DNA of 44,331 nt from a virus: positions 1-44,331 of the IMG/VR virus record IMGVR_UViG_3300042876_000708; one strand, written 5' to 3'. Under the pieces are notes generated by a model. That model did no database searches. It had not been told where the DNA came from and saw only the letters and a list, made by a program, of their open reading frames with translations. Below, in pieces: positions 15,442-22,438 of this stretch. Within the stretch, counting starts at the first letter, position 1. The number at the start of each line of letters is the position of its first letter. The position numbers and the translations under genes were made by a program.

Positions 15442-15878
15442 CCACGAGCGAGGCGGGCCGGGCCTTGATCCGGCGCCACGAGGGTTTCAGGGCGCTGCCC
15501 TACCTGTGCCCCGCGGGGCGGCCGACGATCGGCTACGGCCACGTGATCGCCCCAGGCGAGCGGATCGACCGGGTGACGGAGGACGAGGCCGACCGGCTCC
15601 TCGCCGTGGATCTTCGGCGCGTGGAGGCCTCCCTGCGCGACCTCGTGCGCGTACCCGTGACGCAGGGGCAGTGGGACGCCCTGGCCTCGCTCGCGTACAA
15701 CGTGGGCGTTGGGGCGCTGGGCGCCTCGACTCTGCTGCGCAAGGTCAACGCGGGCGACGTGGCCGGGGCGGCGGCCGAGTTCGGCCGCTGGGTACACGCG
15801 GGCAAGAGAGTGCTCCCGGGGCTCGTGGCCCGGCGGGCCGACGAGCGAAACCTCTTCGACGGAAGGAGCACGGCATGA
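15438..15878 (+). CDS. Endolysin, GH24 (T4-type) lysozyme
   Basis: This 146-residue lysozyme cleaves the MurNAc-GlcNAc bond of peptidoglycan. The catalytic stretch RHEGFRALPYLCPAGRPTIG gives Glu15, Cys24 and Thr30 in the family's E-8x-[D/C]-5x-T spacing. Cysteine replaces the aspartate of T4 lysozyme, a known family variant. TIGYGH and the C-terminal GLVARRADERNLF are also typical. There is no signal peptide or SAR segment, so release should depend on a holin, and the next gene fits that. ATGA couples it to both neighbours. Confidence 0.93.
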   Translation: MTTSEAGRALIRRHEGFRALPYLCPAGRPTIGYGHVIAPGERIDRVTEDEADRLLAVDLRRVEASLRDLVRVPVTQGQWDALASLAYNVGVGALGASTLLRKVNAGDVAGAAAEFGRWVHAGKRVLPGLVARRADERNLFDGRSTA

Positions 15879-16078
15879 ACTGGAAGAAGGTGGCGGGCAA
15901 GTGGGGGAAGTGGGCCTTTGGCACCGCCGCGGCGGGCATTGCGGCGGCCGCGAGCCAGGGCGCCGACGTGACCGACCCCCAGGTGGCGGCCCAGGTGGCA
16001 CTGACGGCGCTCGTCGCGGGCTTCCTCGGGGCGGGTCAGAATGCCTGGAAGCACCGGGCCGCCTCCGCCTCGGACTGA
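15875..16078 (+). CDS. Small membrane protein, probable holin
   Basis: This 67-residue protein has GGAAGGAG just upstream. It has a basic N-terminus (MNWKKVAGKWGKW), a short hydrophobic segment (AFGTAAAGIAAAA), a second one (VAAQVALTALVAGFLGAG) and a basic end. Size, two membrane segments and a place right after the endolysin argue for a holin. The sequence is too generic to name a holin family. Confidence 0.6.
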   Translation: MNWKKVAGKWGKWAFGTAAAGIAAAASQGADVTDPQVAAQVALTALVAGFLGAGQNAWKHRAASASD

Positions 16079-16268
16079 CCCTACCGGGGAGCTTGGCGGC
16101 CCGGGGCCGCCGCCTCCCGGCCCCTCCGCCGGGCTCCCGGACCTCGTGCGCTGCCGGTGCGGCCGGCCGGCCATGTTCATCTGGCGGGGCTGGCTGGGCC
16201 GCTACCACTGGTGCGTGCCCTGCCTCGACCGGATGGTGAGGAAGGCACTGCGCCGCCAGCGATCTTGA
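16041..16268 (+). CDS. Small zinc-ribbon-like protein (start uncertain)
   Basis: The frame from the ATG at 16041 gives 75 residues, but the first 35 are low-complexity proline/glycine and overlap the holin gene. A start further in, such as the GTG near 16146, is equally possible. The C-terminal part CRCGRPAMFIWRGWLGRYHW followed by CVPC has paired cysteines and resembles small Com-type zinc ribbons. Those regulate translation in some phages, so that is only a suggestion. It is the last gene before the late terminator. Confidence 0.5.
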   Translation: MPGSTGPPPPRTDPTGELGGPGPPPPGPSAGLPDLVRCRCGRPAMFIWRGWLGRYHWCVPCLDRMVRKALRRQRS

Positions 16269-16320
16269 GAGGTCCCCGACGGCCCTCGGCTCCCCGCCCC
16301 GGGCCGCTTACCCCCTGGCT

Positions 16321-16353
16321 GCCCCCCTCCTCCGGCGGCCCGGGGGCTTTTTT
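16321..16353 (+). terminator. Rho-independent terminator of the late/lysis operon
   Basis: GCCCCC at 16321-16326 pairs with GGGGGC at 16342-16347, followed by six T residues (16348-16353). It faces rightward, directly after the last lysis-cassette gene and before a gene on the opposite strand. Confidence 0.8.
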
Positions 16354-16364
16354 GTTGCCGGGCG

Positions 16365-16898
16365 CTACAGCGGGAGGCCCGGAGCCTCGGGCGGCGGGAG
16401 GAGCGAGTCGCGGCACTGGAGCCAATCGGCGACGTTGCGCTCGGTGGCCGTCGCCGTGACCGAGCCCCGGCGCCCCGTCACCCTGGCGCGCACCTCCCGG
16501 GCCACCGCGAGGGCGCGCAGGAGGCCGGGGCCGACCTCCACCGAGAAGACCTGGTCGCCCGGGGCGCCCGGTGCCAACGGGCCGCCGTAGAGGGCGAGCC
16601 GTTCGCCGTCGACCACGAGCGTCAGCGTCTCGCCAGGGGCCAGGCCCAGCGGGGCGGGCGTGCGCACGAGCACCCGCAGCAGATAGAAGGGCGCCGCCCC
16701 CTCGGGCTGGGCGCGGAAGGGGTCGAGGCGGATCCGCCCCGGCCCGCCGCCGTCTTGCGGCAGGTTGAGCGTGCGGCACCAGGCGTAGGCGGCGCGGTCG
16801 AAGTCGTCGACCCAGGCCTCGAGCTCCGCCGCGTGGGCGCCGCCCGGCAGCAGCAGGGCGGACAGGAGCAGCGCAGCAGGCAGCGAGAGCAGGTTCAC
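16365..16898 (-). CDS. Exported protein of unknown function (lysogenic-conversion candidate)
   Basis: I place the start at the GTG ending at 16898, because AGGAGGAG (complement at 16906-16913) lies 7 bases upstream. An upstream ATG frame exists but lacks such a site. The 177-residue product has a clean signal peptide, MNLLSLPAALLLSALLLPGG then AHA, with likely cleavage before AELEAW. The mature part is beta-rich (LRVLVRTPAPLGLAPGETLTL, DQVFSVEVGPGLLRALAV) with two cysteines. It stands alone on the leftward strand between the late terminator and attP, the usual place for genes expressed from the prophage. I recognise no family. Confidence 0.68.
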   Translation of the reverse strand: MNLLSLPAALLLSALLLPGGAHAAELEAWVDDFDRAAYAWCRTLNLPQDGGGPGRIRLDPFRAQPEGAAPFYLLRVLVRTPAPLGLAPGETLTLVVDGERLALYGGPLAPGAPGDQVFSVEVGPGLLRALAVAREVRARVTGRRGSVTATATERNVADWLQCRDSLLPPPEAPGLPL

Positions 16899-16993
16899 GG
16901 GCGATCTCCTCCTGAAGGCACGAAGCAAGCGCCGCGAGTCTGCCACCGGGCAGGCCGTTTCTCAAGGGCGGCGTCTCCGCCGCAACACCACCC

Positions 16994-17015
16994 GAGCTAG
17001 CGCCCTGCTAGCTTG
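16994..17015. other. attP arm-type sites, left (P') arm
   Basis: GAGCTAGC at 16994-17001 and TGCTAGCTTG at 17006-17015 match, in inverse and direct orientation, the three repeats at 17221-17250 on the other side of the core. Repeats flanking a tRNA-derived core next to int are the expected pattern of integrase arm sites. Confidence 0.65.
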
Positions 17016-17025
17016 ACCCCAAACG

Positions 17026-17056
17026 AAAGGGCCCGGGCAAATCGCCCGGGCCCTTT
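17026..17056. terminator. Bidirectional terminator hairpin beside attP core
   Basis: A perfect 13-bp stem (17026-17038 with 17044-17056) has a 5-base loop, and its outer ends are AAA and TTT. On the leftward strand it lies 10 bases beyond the tRNA CCA end, where a tRNA gene's own terminator would be. The phage may therefore restore both the tRNA 3' half and its terminator on integration. Confidence 0.8.
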
Positions 17057-17066
17057 GTGTCCGTAG

Positions 17067-17111
17067 TGGTGAGCCGTGAAGGAATCGAACCTTCAACCTA
17101 CTGATTAAGAG
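17067..17111 (-). other. attP core: 3' half of tRNA-Lys(CTT)
   Basis: On the leftward strand this reads anticodon loop CTCTTAA (anticodon CTT at 17107-17109), 3' anticodon stem, variable loop, an intact T arm (GAAGG, TTCGATT, CCTTC at 17078-17094), the 3' acceptor strand, A73 and CCA (17067-17069). The sequence before the loop cannot form the 5' anticodon stem, so tRNA identity stops at the loop. This is a crossover segment, not a functional tRNA gene. It lies beside int. Confidence 0.87.
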
Positions 17112-17220
17112 ACTCTTGTAACCTGTACCCTTGTTGCCCTGCGTCTACTCCATGCCTTCGGAATCCACATTCACGCTTCCCTTGCCGCAGCACGAGACCG
17201 CCCGAGAGTTTGACGGATTT

Positions 17221-17250
17221 TGCTAGCTCGTGCTAGCTTGCTGCTAGCTT
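17221..17250. other. attP arm-type sites, int-proximal arm (three repeats)
   Basis: TGCTAGCT occurs at 17221, 17231 and 17242, spaced 10-11 bases so that all face the same side of the helix. Matching copies lie beyond the core at 16994-17015. They end 16 bases before the int start, so integrase bound here could also repress its own gene. Confidence 0.7.
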
Positions 17251-17265
17251 ACCCGGCGGGAGGCC

Positions 17266-18447
17266 ATGGCAAGAGTCAAACTCTCGAAGCGCTACTGCGA
17301 CACCGCGACCCACGAGGGCAAGCCCGGCTCTCTCGACGTCCGCTGGGACGAGAGCCTCCGCGGCTTCGGCCTGCGGGTGTACCCAAGCGGCCGGAAGGCG
17401 TGGGTCATCTTCTACCGCACCCCCGAGGGGCGTCAACGGTTCCACTCCCTGGCCCCCTACGAGCACCTGGCCCTCGACCAGGCCCGCGACGAGGCCAAGG
17501 GCGCGCTCGGGCGCGTGGCCAAGGACAAAGCTGACCCCGCCGAAGAGCGCAAGGCCGCCCGCCACGGCGACACGGTGGAAGACCTCGTGACGCTCTACGT
17601 GGAGGAGTGGGCCAAACCCCGCAAGAAGACCTGGGCCGAGGACGAGCGTCAGCTCAAGCTCGACGTGGTGCCCACCTGGGGCTCGCGCCGCATGGTCGAC
17701 ATCAGCCGGGGCGACGTGCGCGCGCTCCTCGAGGGCGTGGTGAGGAGGGGCAGCCCGGTGGCGGCCAACCGGCTCCTTGCCGTGCTGCGCACCCTGTTCG
17801 GCTTCGCGGTGGACCGCGAGCTCGTCGAGCACTCGCCCTGCGAGCGGATCCGCCCGCCGGCGAAGGAGCTGCGGCGCGAGCGCGTGCTCACGGCCGACGA
17901 GATCCGCACGCTGTGGGCTGGCGCCCAGGGCGACACGGGCCGAGCCCTGCGTCTGATCCTCGCCACGGCGCAGCGCCCAGGCGAGGTGGCCGGCGCCCAC
18001 TGGCGCGAGATCGAGGGCGGCTGGTGGACGATCCCCCAGGAGCGCCACAAGGCGAGCCGCTCGCACCGCGTACCGCTCGCGGCCCTCGCCCTCGACGTGC
18101 TGGGCAAGCAGGGCAGGGGCTACGTGTTCCCCTCTCCGGGCAAGCGCAAAGGCGCGGCCCGCCACCTGACGCTCTACACGCTCGACCACGACGTGGCCGC
18201 CCTTCTGCCCGTGCTCAAGCTCGACCACTTCACGCCCCACGACCTGCGGCGCACGGCGGCCACACTGATGGCAGGGCAGGGGGTGCCCCGCCTGGTGATC
18301 TCCCGCATCCTCGGCCACGCCGAGGGCGGCACCACATCGATCTACGACCGGCACAGCTACGACGCCGAGAAGCGCGCAGCGCTCGAGGCGTGGGAGCGGT
18401 GGCTCGTGGCCCTCCTGAACCATACTCCTTCAACGGTTGCCCCCTGA
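17266..18447 (+). CDS. int: Tyrosine-type phage integrase
   Basis: This 393-residue recombinase would catalyse integration into, and excision from, the host tRNA-Lys(CTT) gene. Residues 1 to about 95 are an arm-binding/DUF4102-like domain (LRGFGLRVYPSGRKAWVIFY), about 100-190 a core-binding SAM-like domain, and the rest the catalytic domain. The catalytic set is visible: Arg237 (AQRPGEV), His325 and Arg328 (HDLRRT), His351 (GHAEG) and the nucleophile Tyr360 (SIYDRH). CGGGAGG precedes the ATG by a few bases. attP lies immediately upstream, as in many phages integrating at tRNA genes. Confidence 0.95.
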   Translation: MARVKLSKRYCDTATHEGKPGSLDVRWDESLRGFGLRVYPSGRKAWVIFYRTPEGRQRFHSLAPYEHLALDQARDEAKGALGRVAKDKADPAEERKAARHGDTVEDLVTLYVEEWAKPRKKTWAEDERQLKLDVVPTWGSRRMVDISRGDVRALLEGVVRRGSPVAANRLLAVLRTLFGFAVDRELVEHSPCERIRPPAKELRRERVLTADEIRTLWAGAQGDTGRALRLILATAQRPGEVAGAHWREIEGGWWTIPQERHKASRSHRVPLAALALDVLGKQGRGYVFPSPGKRKGAARHLTLYTLDHDVAALLPVLKLDHFTPHDLRRTAATLMAGQGVPRLVISRILGHAEGGTTSIYDRHSYDAEKRAALEAWERWLVALLNHTPSTVAP

Positions 18448-18958
18448 CGCCCAAATGGTTCAAGACGCAAGAGTGCGGTTTCATTGCACTCTTGCTGCGC
18501 CTTGAACCATTTGAACCCTTTGAATCGACTTCGCGGGTTTTCGGATATGGAGTGGCCCTTGTATTTGATAATAACAACGAGCCTTCAAATGGTTCATGCT
18601 CGCGAGACGCTTAGGGAAAATGGTTCAAGAGTCTCGCCCCGGAGGCACGATCCTCCTCGCCTCTACCGACACGGTGGCCGCCGACCCCACCACGGCCGGC
18701 GGGTCCTCCCTGGCCCCTGCCGATCCTCGATTACGGCCAGCTCGGGGTATGGCTACGGGTGGGGCGATTTGCGGAGCGGAAAAACGGAAGGCCTCGGCAA
18801 ATCGGCCACTGGCGCGGGTTTGTCCGTGCGGTGGGGCAGGGAAAGAGAGGTGCAGTGCGCCTCGGCGCTTATCGGCAGAATTGCCGCTCCGGGAGCGACG
18901 CAAAATACCCGCCGCCCGACCAAGGGCCGAGGCATGTGCCGTGCCAACACTGCCTGTG
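18448..18958. other. Non-coding region with AAATGGTTCA repeats
   Basis: This stretch of about 510 bases has lower GC than its surroundings. It carries AAATGGTTCA at 18453, 18587 and 18618 and its inverse at 18503. An AT-rich patch at 18562-18579 and a GCGAGAC/GTCTCGC inverted pair (18602-18608, 18631-18637) are also present. A weak rightward reading frame in its second half is listed separately. The repeats look like binding sites or a structured 3' end for the int message. Confidence 0.6.
18452..18513 (+). promoter_or_regulatory. Extended stem-loop just after int
   Basis: The outer 13-bp stem pairs CAAATGGTTCAAG (18452-18464) with CTTGAACCATTTG (18501-18513). The inner 10-bp stem pairs GCAAGAGTGC (18467-18476) with GCACTCTTGC (18486-18495) around a 9-base loop. 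No T-run follows, so it may act as a 3' stabiliser, sib-like processing site or protein-binding site rather than a simple terminator. Confidence 0.75.
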
Positions 18959-18980
18959 TCAGGGCCTGGGCGCTCGGTAA
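18711..18980 (+). pseudogene. Possible gene remnant with C-terminal cysteine motif
   Basis: One frame reads PILDYGQLGVWLRVGRFAER and later HVPCQHCLCQGLGAR before a stop at 18978. It is protein-like but lacks a convincing start; the first usable codon is a GTG at 18759 without a ribosome site. It may be the tail of a decayed gene. It overlaps the end of the lipoprotein gene on the other strand by 22 bases. Confidence 0.22.
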
Positions 18981-19426
18981 ACCGCACTCGCGGGGGCGCG
19001 CACGATCTTGTACTTCAGCTTCTGGTTGTCGGTCTCCTCGACCTCGATTGTCCAATCCTTGAAAACGATCTCCTTGGATTTCGACAGATCGTAGGTAGCC
19101 TGCTGGAAAAACGGGCTTCTGGCGATCCCGTCCTGCGTGTACTCACGATAGGTGAGGTGCAAGATGCTGGCTTCGTTGCCTGAGTACAGCAGCTCTTGCC
19201 ACACCGAGTGCGCCGCCCTGACCGGCCGCGCCTTCCTTTTGAATAGAACGCGCGTGAGCCCGACGGGGCGGGCCATGGTCTCGTAGCACCCGATCTCGAC
19301 AATCGAAGAGCCAACCGTGGCAACCCCTGCCTCCCCCTCTGTCGGCTTCGAAGCGCGCACGCATTCGTAGCGCCAGCCGCAGCCGGATCCGGCAAGAGCC
19401 ACCAGTAACAAAAGCAGCACGGGCAT
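18959..19426 (-). CDS. Lipoprotein, possible superinfection-exclusion factor
   Basis: The ATG ending at 19426 has AAGGAGG upstream and starts MPVLLLLLVALAGSGCGWRY, a lipoprotein signal with lipobox LAGSGC. The product is 155 residues. The mature part is mixed alpha/beta with conserved-looking ILHLTYREY and KEIVFKDWTIEV. A longer upstream frame lacks a ribosome site. It lies downstream of the repressor on the same strand, so it is probably expressed in the lysogen. Prophage lipoproteins in such positions often block receptors against related phages, but I infer that from location and class, not from the sequence. Confidence 0.65.
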   Translation of the reverse strand: MPVLLLLLVALAGSGCGWRYECVRASKPTEGEAGVATVGSSIVEIGCYETMARPVGLTRVLFKRKARPVRAAHSVWQELLYSGNEASILHLTYREYTQDGIARSPFFQQATYDLSKSKEIVFKDWTIEVEETDNQKLKYKIVRAPASAVYRAPRP

Positions 19427-19651
19427 AGGTCCCCCTCCTTCTTCCTCGGGGCTGGCTCCGGGTTGTTCAGGGGCTGCCGAGCTGCCAGCCGAGGCTCCGG
19501 CGCGCCCTTGTGCTGCCGCGCTTAGCGGCAAGGAGCCACTCCTGGCTATCCACCACCAGCAAAACCTTCTCGCGAATTCGACGGGCAATCTCTAAAGAAC
19601 GCTTACATTTAGAGGCCGTGAACCGAGCACATCTGCCGCCGGCACAAACTC

Positions 19652-20176
19652 TCAGCGTCGCATCCCTGCCGCCTTCCGTACCGCCCCATCCTGGGGCTCT
19701 CCGCCCTCCGCCCTCTGCGCTTCCGGCGAGGCGCGTGCCCCTTCGAGCTCGTTGAGGCGGGCCAAAGCCTGGGCGTGCCCCAGCACAACAGCCTGCTGGT
19801 CAAGGGTAAGGTTGCCCCAGCACGCGAGGAGGTCCACTTGGGCAGGGTTGGTGGTGAACACACCGCCCGTCTTGCCGGGCGTCGCCATCCCCGCGCTGGC
19901 CGGTTCCGCTATGCGGCTGGTCTCTTCAACCGCCATATCGATTGCCGGGCCTTCTTCGCCCAGCAACCAAGACAACGGCCTCTCTGCCGCCGCGCAGATG
20001 CGCAACGCCATCACGATCCCCGGTTCGCCCTCCTTGGCCGCCAAGGACGTCAGCGAGGAATAGACAACGCCTGCCTTACGGGCAAACGCAGCCCAGTTCC
20101 CGCCCGCGGTCCGGTGCACGGCCTCGTCTAGGCGAGCGCGCAGGCCGGGCAGGCGGAGGCCCTCTTTCCGCGGCAC
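19652..20176 (-). CDS. Lysogeny repressor, HTH (XRE-type) without S24 peptidase domain
   Basis: The start is a GTG at 20174-20176 with GGAG 9 bases upstream, giving 174 residues. Residues about 20-75 form a helix-turn-helix (NWAAFARKAGVVYSSLTSLA then GIVMALRICAAAERPLSWLL). The C-terminal half is helical (ACWGNLTLDQQAVVLGHAQALARL) and lacks the AG cleavage site and Ser/Lys pair of LexA/CI repressors. Induction may therefore work through an antirepressor, and a BRO-type protein is encoded divergently next door. The palindromes between the two genes are its likely operators. Confidence 0.75.
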   Translation of the reverse strand: MPRKEGLRLPGLRARLDEAVHRTAGGNWAAFARKAGVVYSSLTSLAAKEGEPGIVMALRICAAAERPLSWLLGEEGPAIDMAVEETSRIAEPASAGMATPGKTGGVFTTNPAQVDLLACWGNLTLDQQAVVLGHAQALARLNELEGARASPEAQRAEGGEPQDGAVRKAAGMRR

Positions 20177-20187
20177 GCTATTTTCTC

Positions 20188-20245
20188 CGTTGCAACGTTA
20201 TTTGTCCTTGACACGTTACGTCGTAACGTCTACGTTGTAGCGTAG
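20188..20245. promoter_or_regulatory. Operator cluster of the lysis-lysogeny switch
   Basis: Three dyads share the half-site CGTT: CGTTGCAACG (20188-20197), the perfect 17-mer ACGTTACGTCGTAACGT (20213-20229), and CTACG-N6-CGTAG (20230-20245). They fill the space between the repressor and the divergent antirepressor gene. The second lies between the -35 and -10 of the rightward promoter, so repressor binding would block it. Confidence 0.82.
20208..20236 (+). promoter_or_regulatory. Rightward early promoter
   Basis: TTGACA at 20208-20213 is followed after 17 bases by TACGTT at 20231-20236, which keeps the three most conserved -10 positions. It lies within the operator dyads and about 50 bases upstream of the antirepressor ATG at 20287, which has AGGAG at 20276-20280. 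Confidence 0.72.
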
Positions 20246-20286
20246 AAGTTACGGCAAGGCGCTAAACCGCTTCCCAGGAGTCACCC

Positions 20287-21054
20287 ATGTCTACCCACCT
20301 CGTCCCCTTCGCCTACGACGACCGCCTCATCCGCACGCAACTGGACGAGGAGGGCGCCGTCTGGTTCGTCGCCAAGGACGTCTGCGACCTTCTGGGCATC
20401 CAGAACGTCAGCGACGTCATGGCCAAACAGGTGGACGACGACGAGCGGCGCTATGCCAAAATCTACCCACCTCAGCGTCCCGATGGCGTCGAGGTCAACC
20501 TGCTCTCCGAGTCCGGCGTCTATACCCTCATCCTCCGCTCCAACAAACCCGAGGCCCGGCCGTTTCGCCGCTGGGTCACCCACGAGGTGCTTCCGGCGCT
20601 GCGGCGCACGGGGGCCTATGCCGTGCCGCGGCCGGCCACGGGGCCCGAGGTGCTCGACCGCGCCGCCCGCGAGCTGCGGGGCGCCCGGCGCCTGGCGCGC
20701 GCCATCGGCTACCGGGGCGCCGACGAGCTCCGCCGGGCCAACGCGGCCGTGCTCGCCTCCACCGGGCTCGACTGCCTGGCCTACCTCCAGGTAGAGGCCG
20801 ACGAGCTCGCGCCCCCGCCGCCGGCCCCCGCGCTCGACCTCGTCCCCTTCGTCTCCCAGCGCTGCCGGCACGACCTGCGGGCCGACGTCGAAGCCACGGC
20901 GCTCTATCACGCCTACCGTCACTGGGCCCACCAACAGGGCGAGGCACCGGCCAGCCAGGGCACCTTCGGCCGCACCCTGCAGGCGCTGGGCTTCCGGCGC
21001 AGCCGGGGCACCGGCGGCCGCCACCGCTACCACGGCCTCGACCTCGCCCTGTAA
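20287..21054 (+). CDS. BRO-N domain antirepressor-like protein
   Basis: This 255-residue protein has residues 1 to about 115 as a BRO-N domain (VWFVAKDVCDLLGIQNVSDV, LLSESGVYTLILRSNKPEAR, FRRWVTHEVLPALRRTGAY). The C-terminus (ALYHAYRHWAHQQGEAPASQ, then TFGRTLQALGF) resembles the winged-helix tail of P4/D5-type primases. BRO-N proteins bind DNA, and many phage versions antagonise the repressor. It is the first gene of the rightward early operon, divergent from a repressor with no self-cleavage domain, which fits an antirepressor role. Confidence 0.82.
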   Translation: MSTHLVPFAYDDRLIRTQLDEEGAVWFVAKDVCDLLGIQNVSDVMAKQVDDDERRYAKIYPPQRPDGVEVNLLSESGVYTLILRSNKPEARPFRRWVTHEVLPALRRTGAYAVPRPATGPEVLDRAARELRGARRLARAIGYRGADELRRANAAVLASTGLDCLAYLQVEADELAPPPPAPALDLVPFVSQRCRHDLRADVEATALYHAYRHWAHQQGEAPASQGTFGRTLQALGFRRSRGTGGRHRYHGLDLAL

Positions 21055-21075
21055 CCACGACGCTACAGGATGCCC

Positions 21076-21276
21076 ATGGAACCGCGAAAGATCAATGCCC
21101 TGCTCGTCATCTCCGACTCCTCCCTCGAGGAGATCGCCGCCGAGGCCCAGGCCAAGGTCGCCACCGTCAAGGCGGTGGTCTACGGCCTGCGCCGCACCGG
21201 GCCCCTCGCGCGGCGCGTCATGGAGGCCATCGAGCACAAAACCGGCAAGAGCCCCGACGAGCTCTGGGCCGCGTAG
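21076..21276 (+). CDS. Small Cro/Ner-like DNA-binding protein
   Basis: Two in-frame ATGs exist (21070 and 21076). AGGA at 21067-21070 overlaps the first and is well spaced for the second, so I use 21076, giving 66 residues starting MEPRKINALL. The middle is a helix-turn-helix (LEEIAAEAQAKVATVKAVVY) followed by ARRVMEAIEHKTGKSPDELW. Size and position, second in the early operon, resemble Cro or Ner regulators that turn down early transcription. Confidence 0.65.
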   Translation: MEPRKINALLVISDSSLEEIAAEAQAKVATVKAVVYGLRRTGPLARRVMEAIEHKTGKSPDELWAA

Positions 21277-21360
21277 GCGCCCCGGGTTTCCGGCATGCTG
21301 CCCCAAGGCAGGCCCCCGGGGTTGACGAAAACCGAGCCACCCGTTCCGCGAGGATCAGCC

Positions 21361-21849
21361 GTGTCGCACGCCGCGCACTATCCCAGCCAGCACACCCAAG
21401 GCTTCGCGTCGCTCCTCTACGTGGTGTTCGTGCTCGAGAAGGGCCACCGGGTCGACCGCGTGGCCCCCCAGCTCGACGTGGCCCCGAGCACCCTCTACGA
21501 GTACATCCGCGGCACCCGCGTCTTCCCGCCCGACCTCCTCGCGCCCCTCTACCTGGCCACGCGCGAGCGGCGGTTTCTGGCCTTCTTCCTCGACGAGTGC
21601 GACGTCGAGTTCCACGCGCTGCCCGAGTGCCAAGGCGACCCCGACGTCGGGTCCCTTCAGCAAATGATCCGCGCCCAAGAGCGCTTCCTCGGGCTGCTCA
21701 AGTCCTACGCGGCGGCGCGCCAAGACGGCGCCGTCACCCGCAGCGAGATCGTGGAAATCGAGCGCGAGTATTACGAAGCCCAGGCCGCGCTGGCCCAGCT
21801 GCTGGCGTGCGCCAGGGCCGAAGCGCGCCGGCCCGGGAGGGAGGGCTGA
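21361..21849 (+). CDS. CII/CP76-type phage regulatory protein
   Basis: The GTG at 21361 begins MSHAAHYPSQHTQGFASLLY; a longer frame from 21295 has no better start. The 162-residue product has a helix-turn-helix (RVDRVAPQLDVAPSTLYEYI) followed by FPPDLLAPLYLAT and a helical C-terminus with a coiled segment. This arrangement matches the CP76/CII-like regulators that follow antirepressor genes in P2-like and related phages. It probably controls the early or lysogenic promoters. Confidence 0.65.
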   Translation: MSHAAHYPSQHTQGFASLLYVVFVLEKGHRVDRVAPQLDVAPSTLYEYIRGTRVFPPDLLAPLYLATRERRFLAFFLDECDVEFHALPECQGDPDVGSLQQMIRAQERFLGLLKSYAAARQDGAVTRSEIVEIEREYYEAQAALAQLLACARAEARRPGREG

Positions 21850-21852
21850 GCC

Positions 21853-22050
21853 ATGACCCACGCCGAAGCCGACCGCCTCATTCGGATGCCCCTTGACGAG
21901 TACCAGGCGCTTCTTCGCGCGACACCCACAGCCGAGCTTGGGGCCCTGATCGCCGACGCGCACGCGGCCTTCCGGCGCGAGCGCGAAGGGTTTCTTTCCC
22001 AGCTCCGGTTTGATCGTCCTCCCCGGGCCGAAGGCGAGGCTCAACCATGA
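21853..22050 (+). CDS. Small helical protein of the early operon, unknown
   Basis: This is a 65-residue, mostly helical, charged protein (ADRLIRMPLDEYQALLRATP, then AAFRREREGFLSQL). Its ATG lies just after the preceding stop and its own stop overlaps the next ATG. Nothing identifies a function. Confidence 0.6.
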   Translation: MTHAEADRLIRMPLDEYQALLRATPTAELGALIADAHAAFRREREGFLSQLRFDRPPRAEGEAQP

Positions 22051-22397
22051 GCCAGCCCCAGCCCTCCGCGGCGGCGCTCGCCCTCGCCGAGTTCATCGAG
22101 CGAATGATCGACGCCAAGCTCGACGCCCTGCGGCCCCAGCTCGTGGCCGCGGCGCGGGCCGAGCAGCCCGAGCCCCTCGACCCCGACCAGGAGCTCACCG
22201 TGCGCGAGGCCGCGGCCCTCCTGGCCCTGTCCCCCAAGACCTTGAACACCTGGCGCCGCCGGCCCCCCGAAGGGGGCGGCCCGAGGTTTCGCAAGCACGG
22301 GCGAAACGGCCAGCCCGGCGGGCGCGTCACCTACCGCCGCGGCGACCTGGTGGCCTGGGCCGCCAGCCGGGGGCGCACGAACACCAACGCGGCCTGA
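22047..22397 (+). CDS. HTH_17/AlpA-type DNA-binding protein, excisionase candidate
   Basis: This 116-residue protein has an N-terminal helix (ALAEFIERMIDAKLDALRPQL) and a C-terminal winged helix-turn-helix, ELTVREAAALLALSPKTLNT then WRRR, with GGRVTYRRGDLVAWAASR. This is the pattern of MerR-like HTH_17 domains in phage excisionases and AlpA regulators. No other excisionase candidate is evident, so directing excision with the integrase at 17266 is a reasonable but untested role. Confidence 0.65.
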   Translation: MSQPQPSAAALALAEFIERMIDAKLDALRPQLVAAARAEQPEPLDPDQELTVREAAALLALSPKTLNTWRRRPPEGGGPRFRKHGRNGQPGGRVTYRRGDLVAWAASRGRTNTNAA

Positions 22398-22438
22398 CCC
22401 CCCCAGGCCGCCGGCGCGGGACAGGCGCCGTGACTGTA

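Noticed and set aside
17067-17140. A complete tRNA gene
   Set aside because: Only the 3' half from the anticodon loop is present. The preceding bases cannot form the 5' anticodon stem, D arm or acceptor strand, so it is an attachment core.
19652-20176. LexA/CI-like self-cleaving repressor
   Set aside because: The helix-turn-helix is present, but no Ala-Gly cleavage site or S24 Ser/Lys residues are seen in the C-terminal half.
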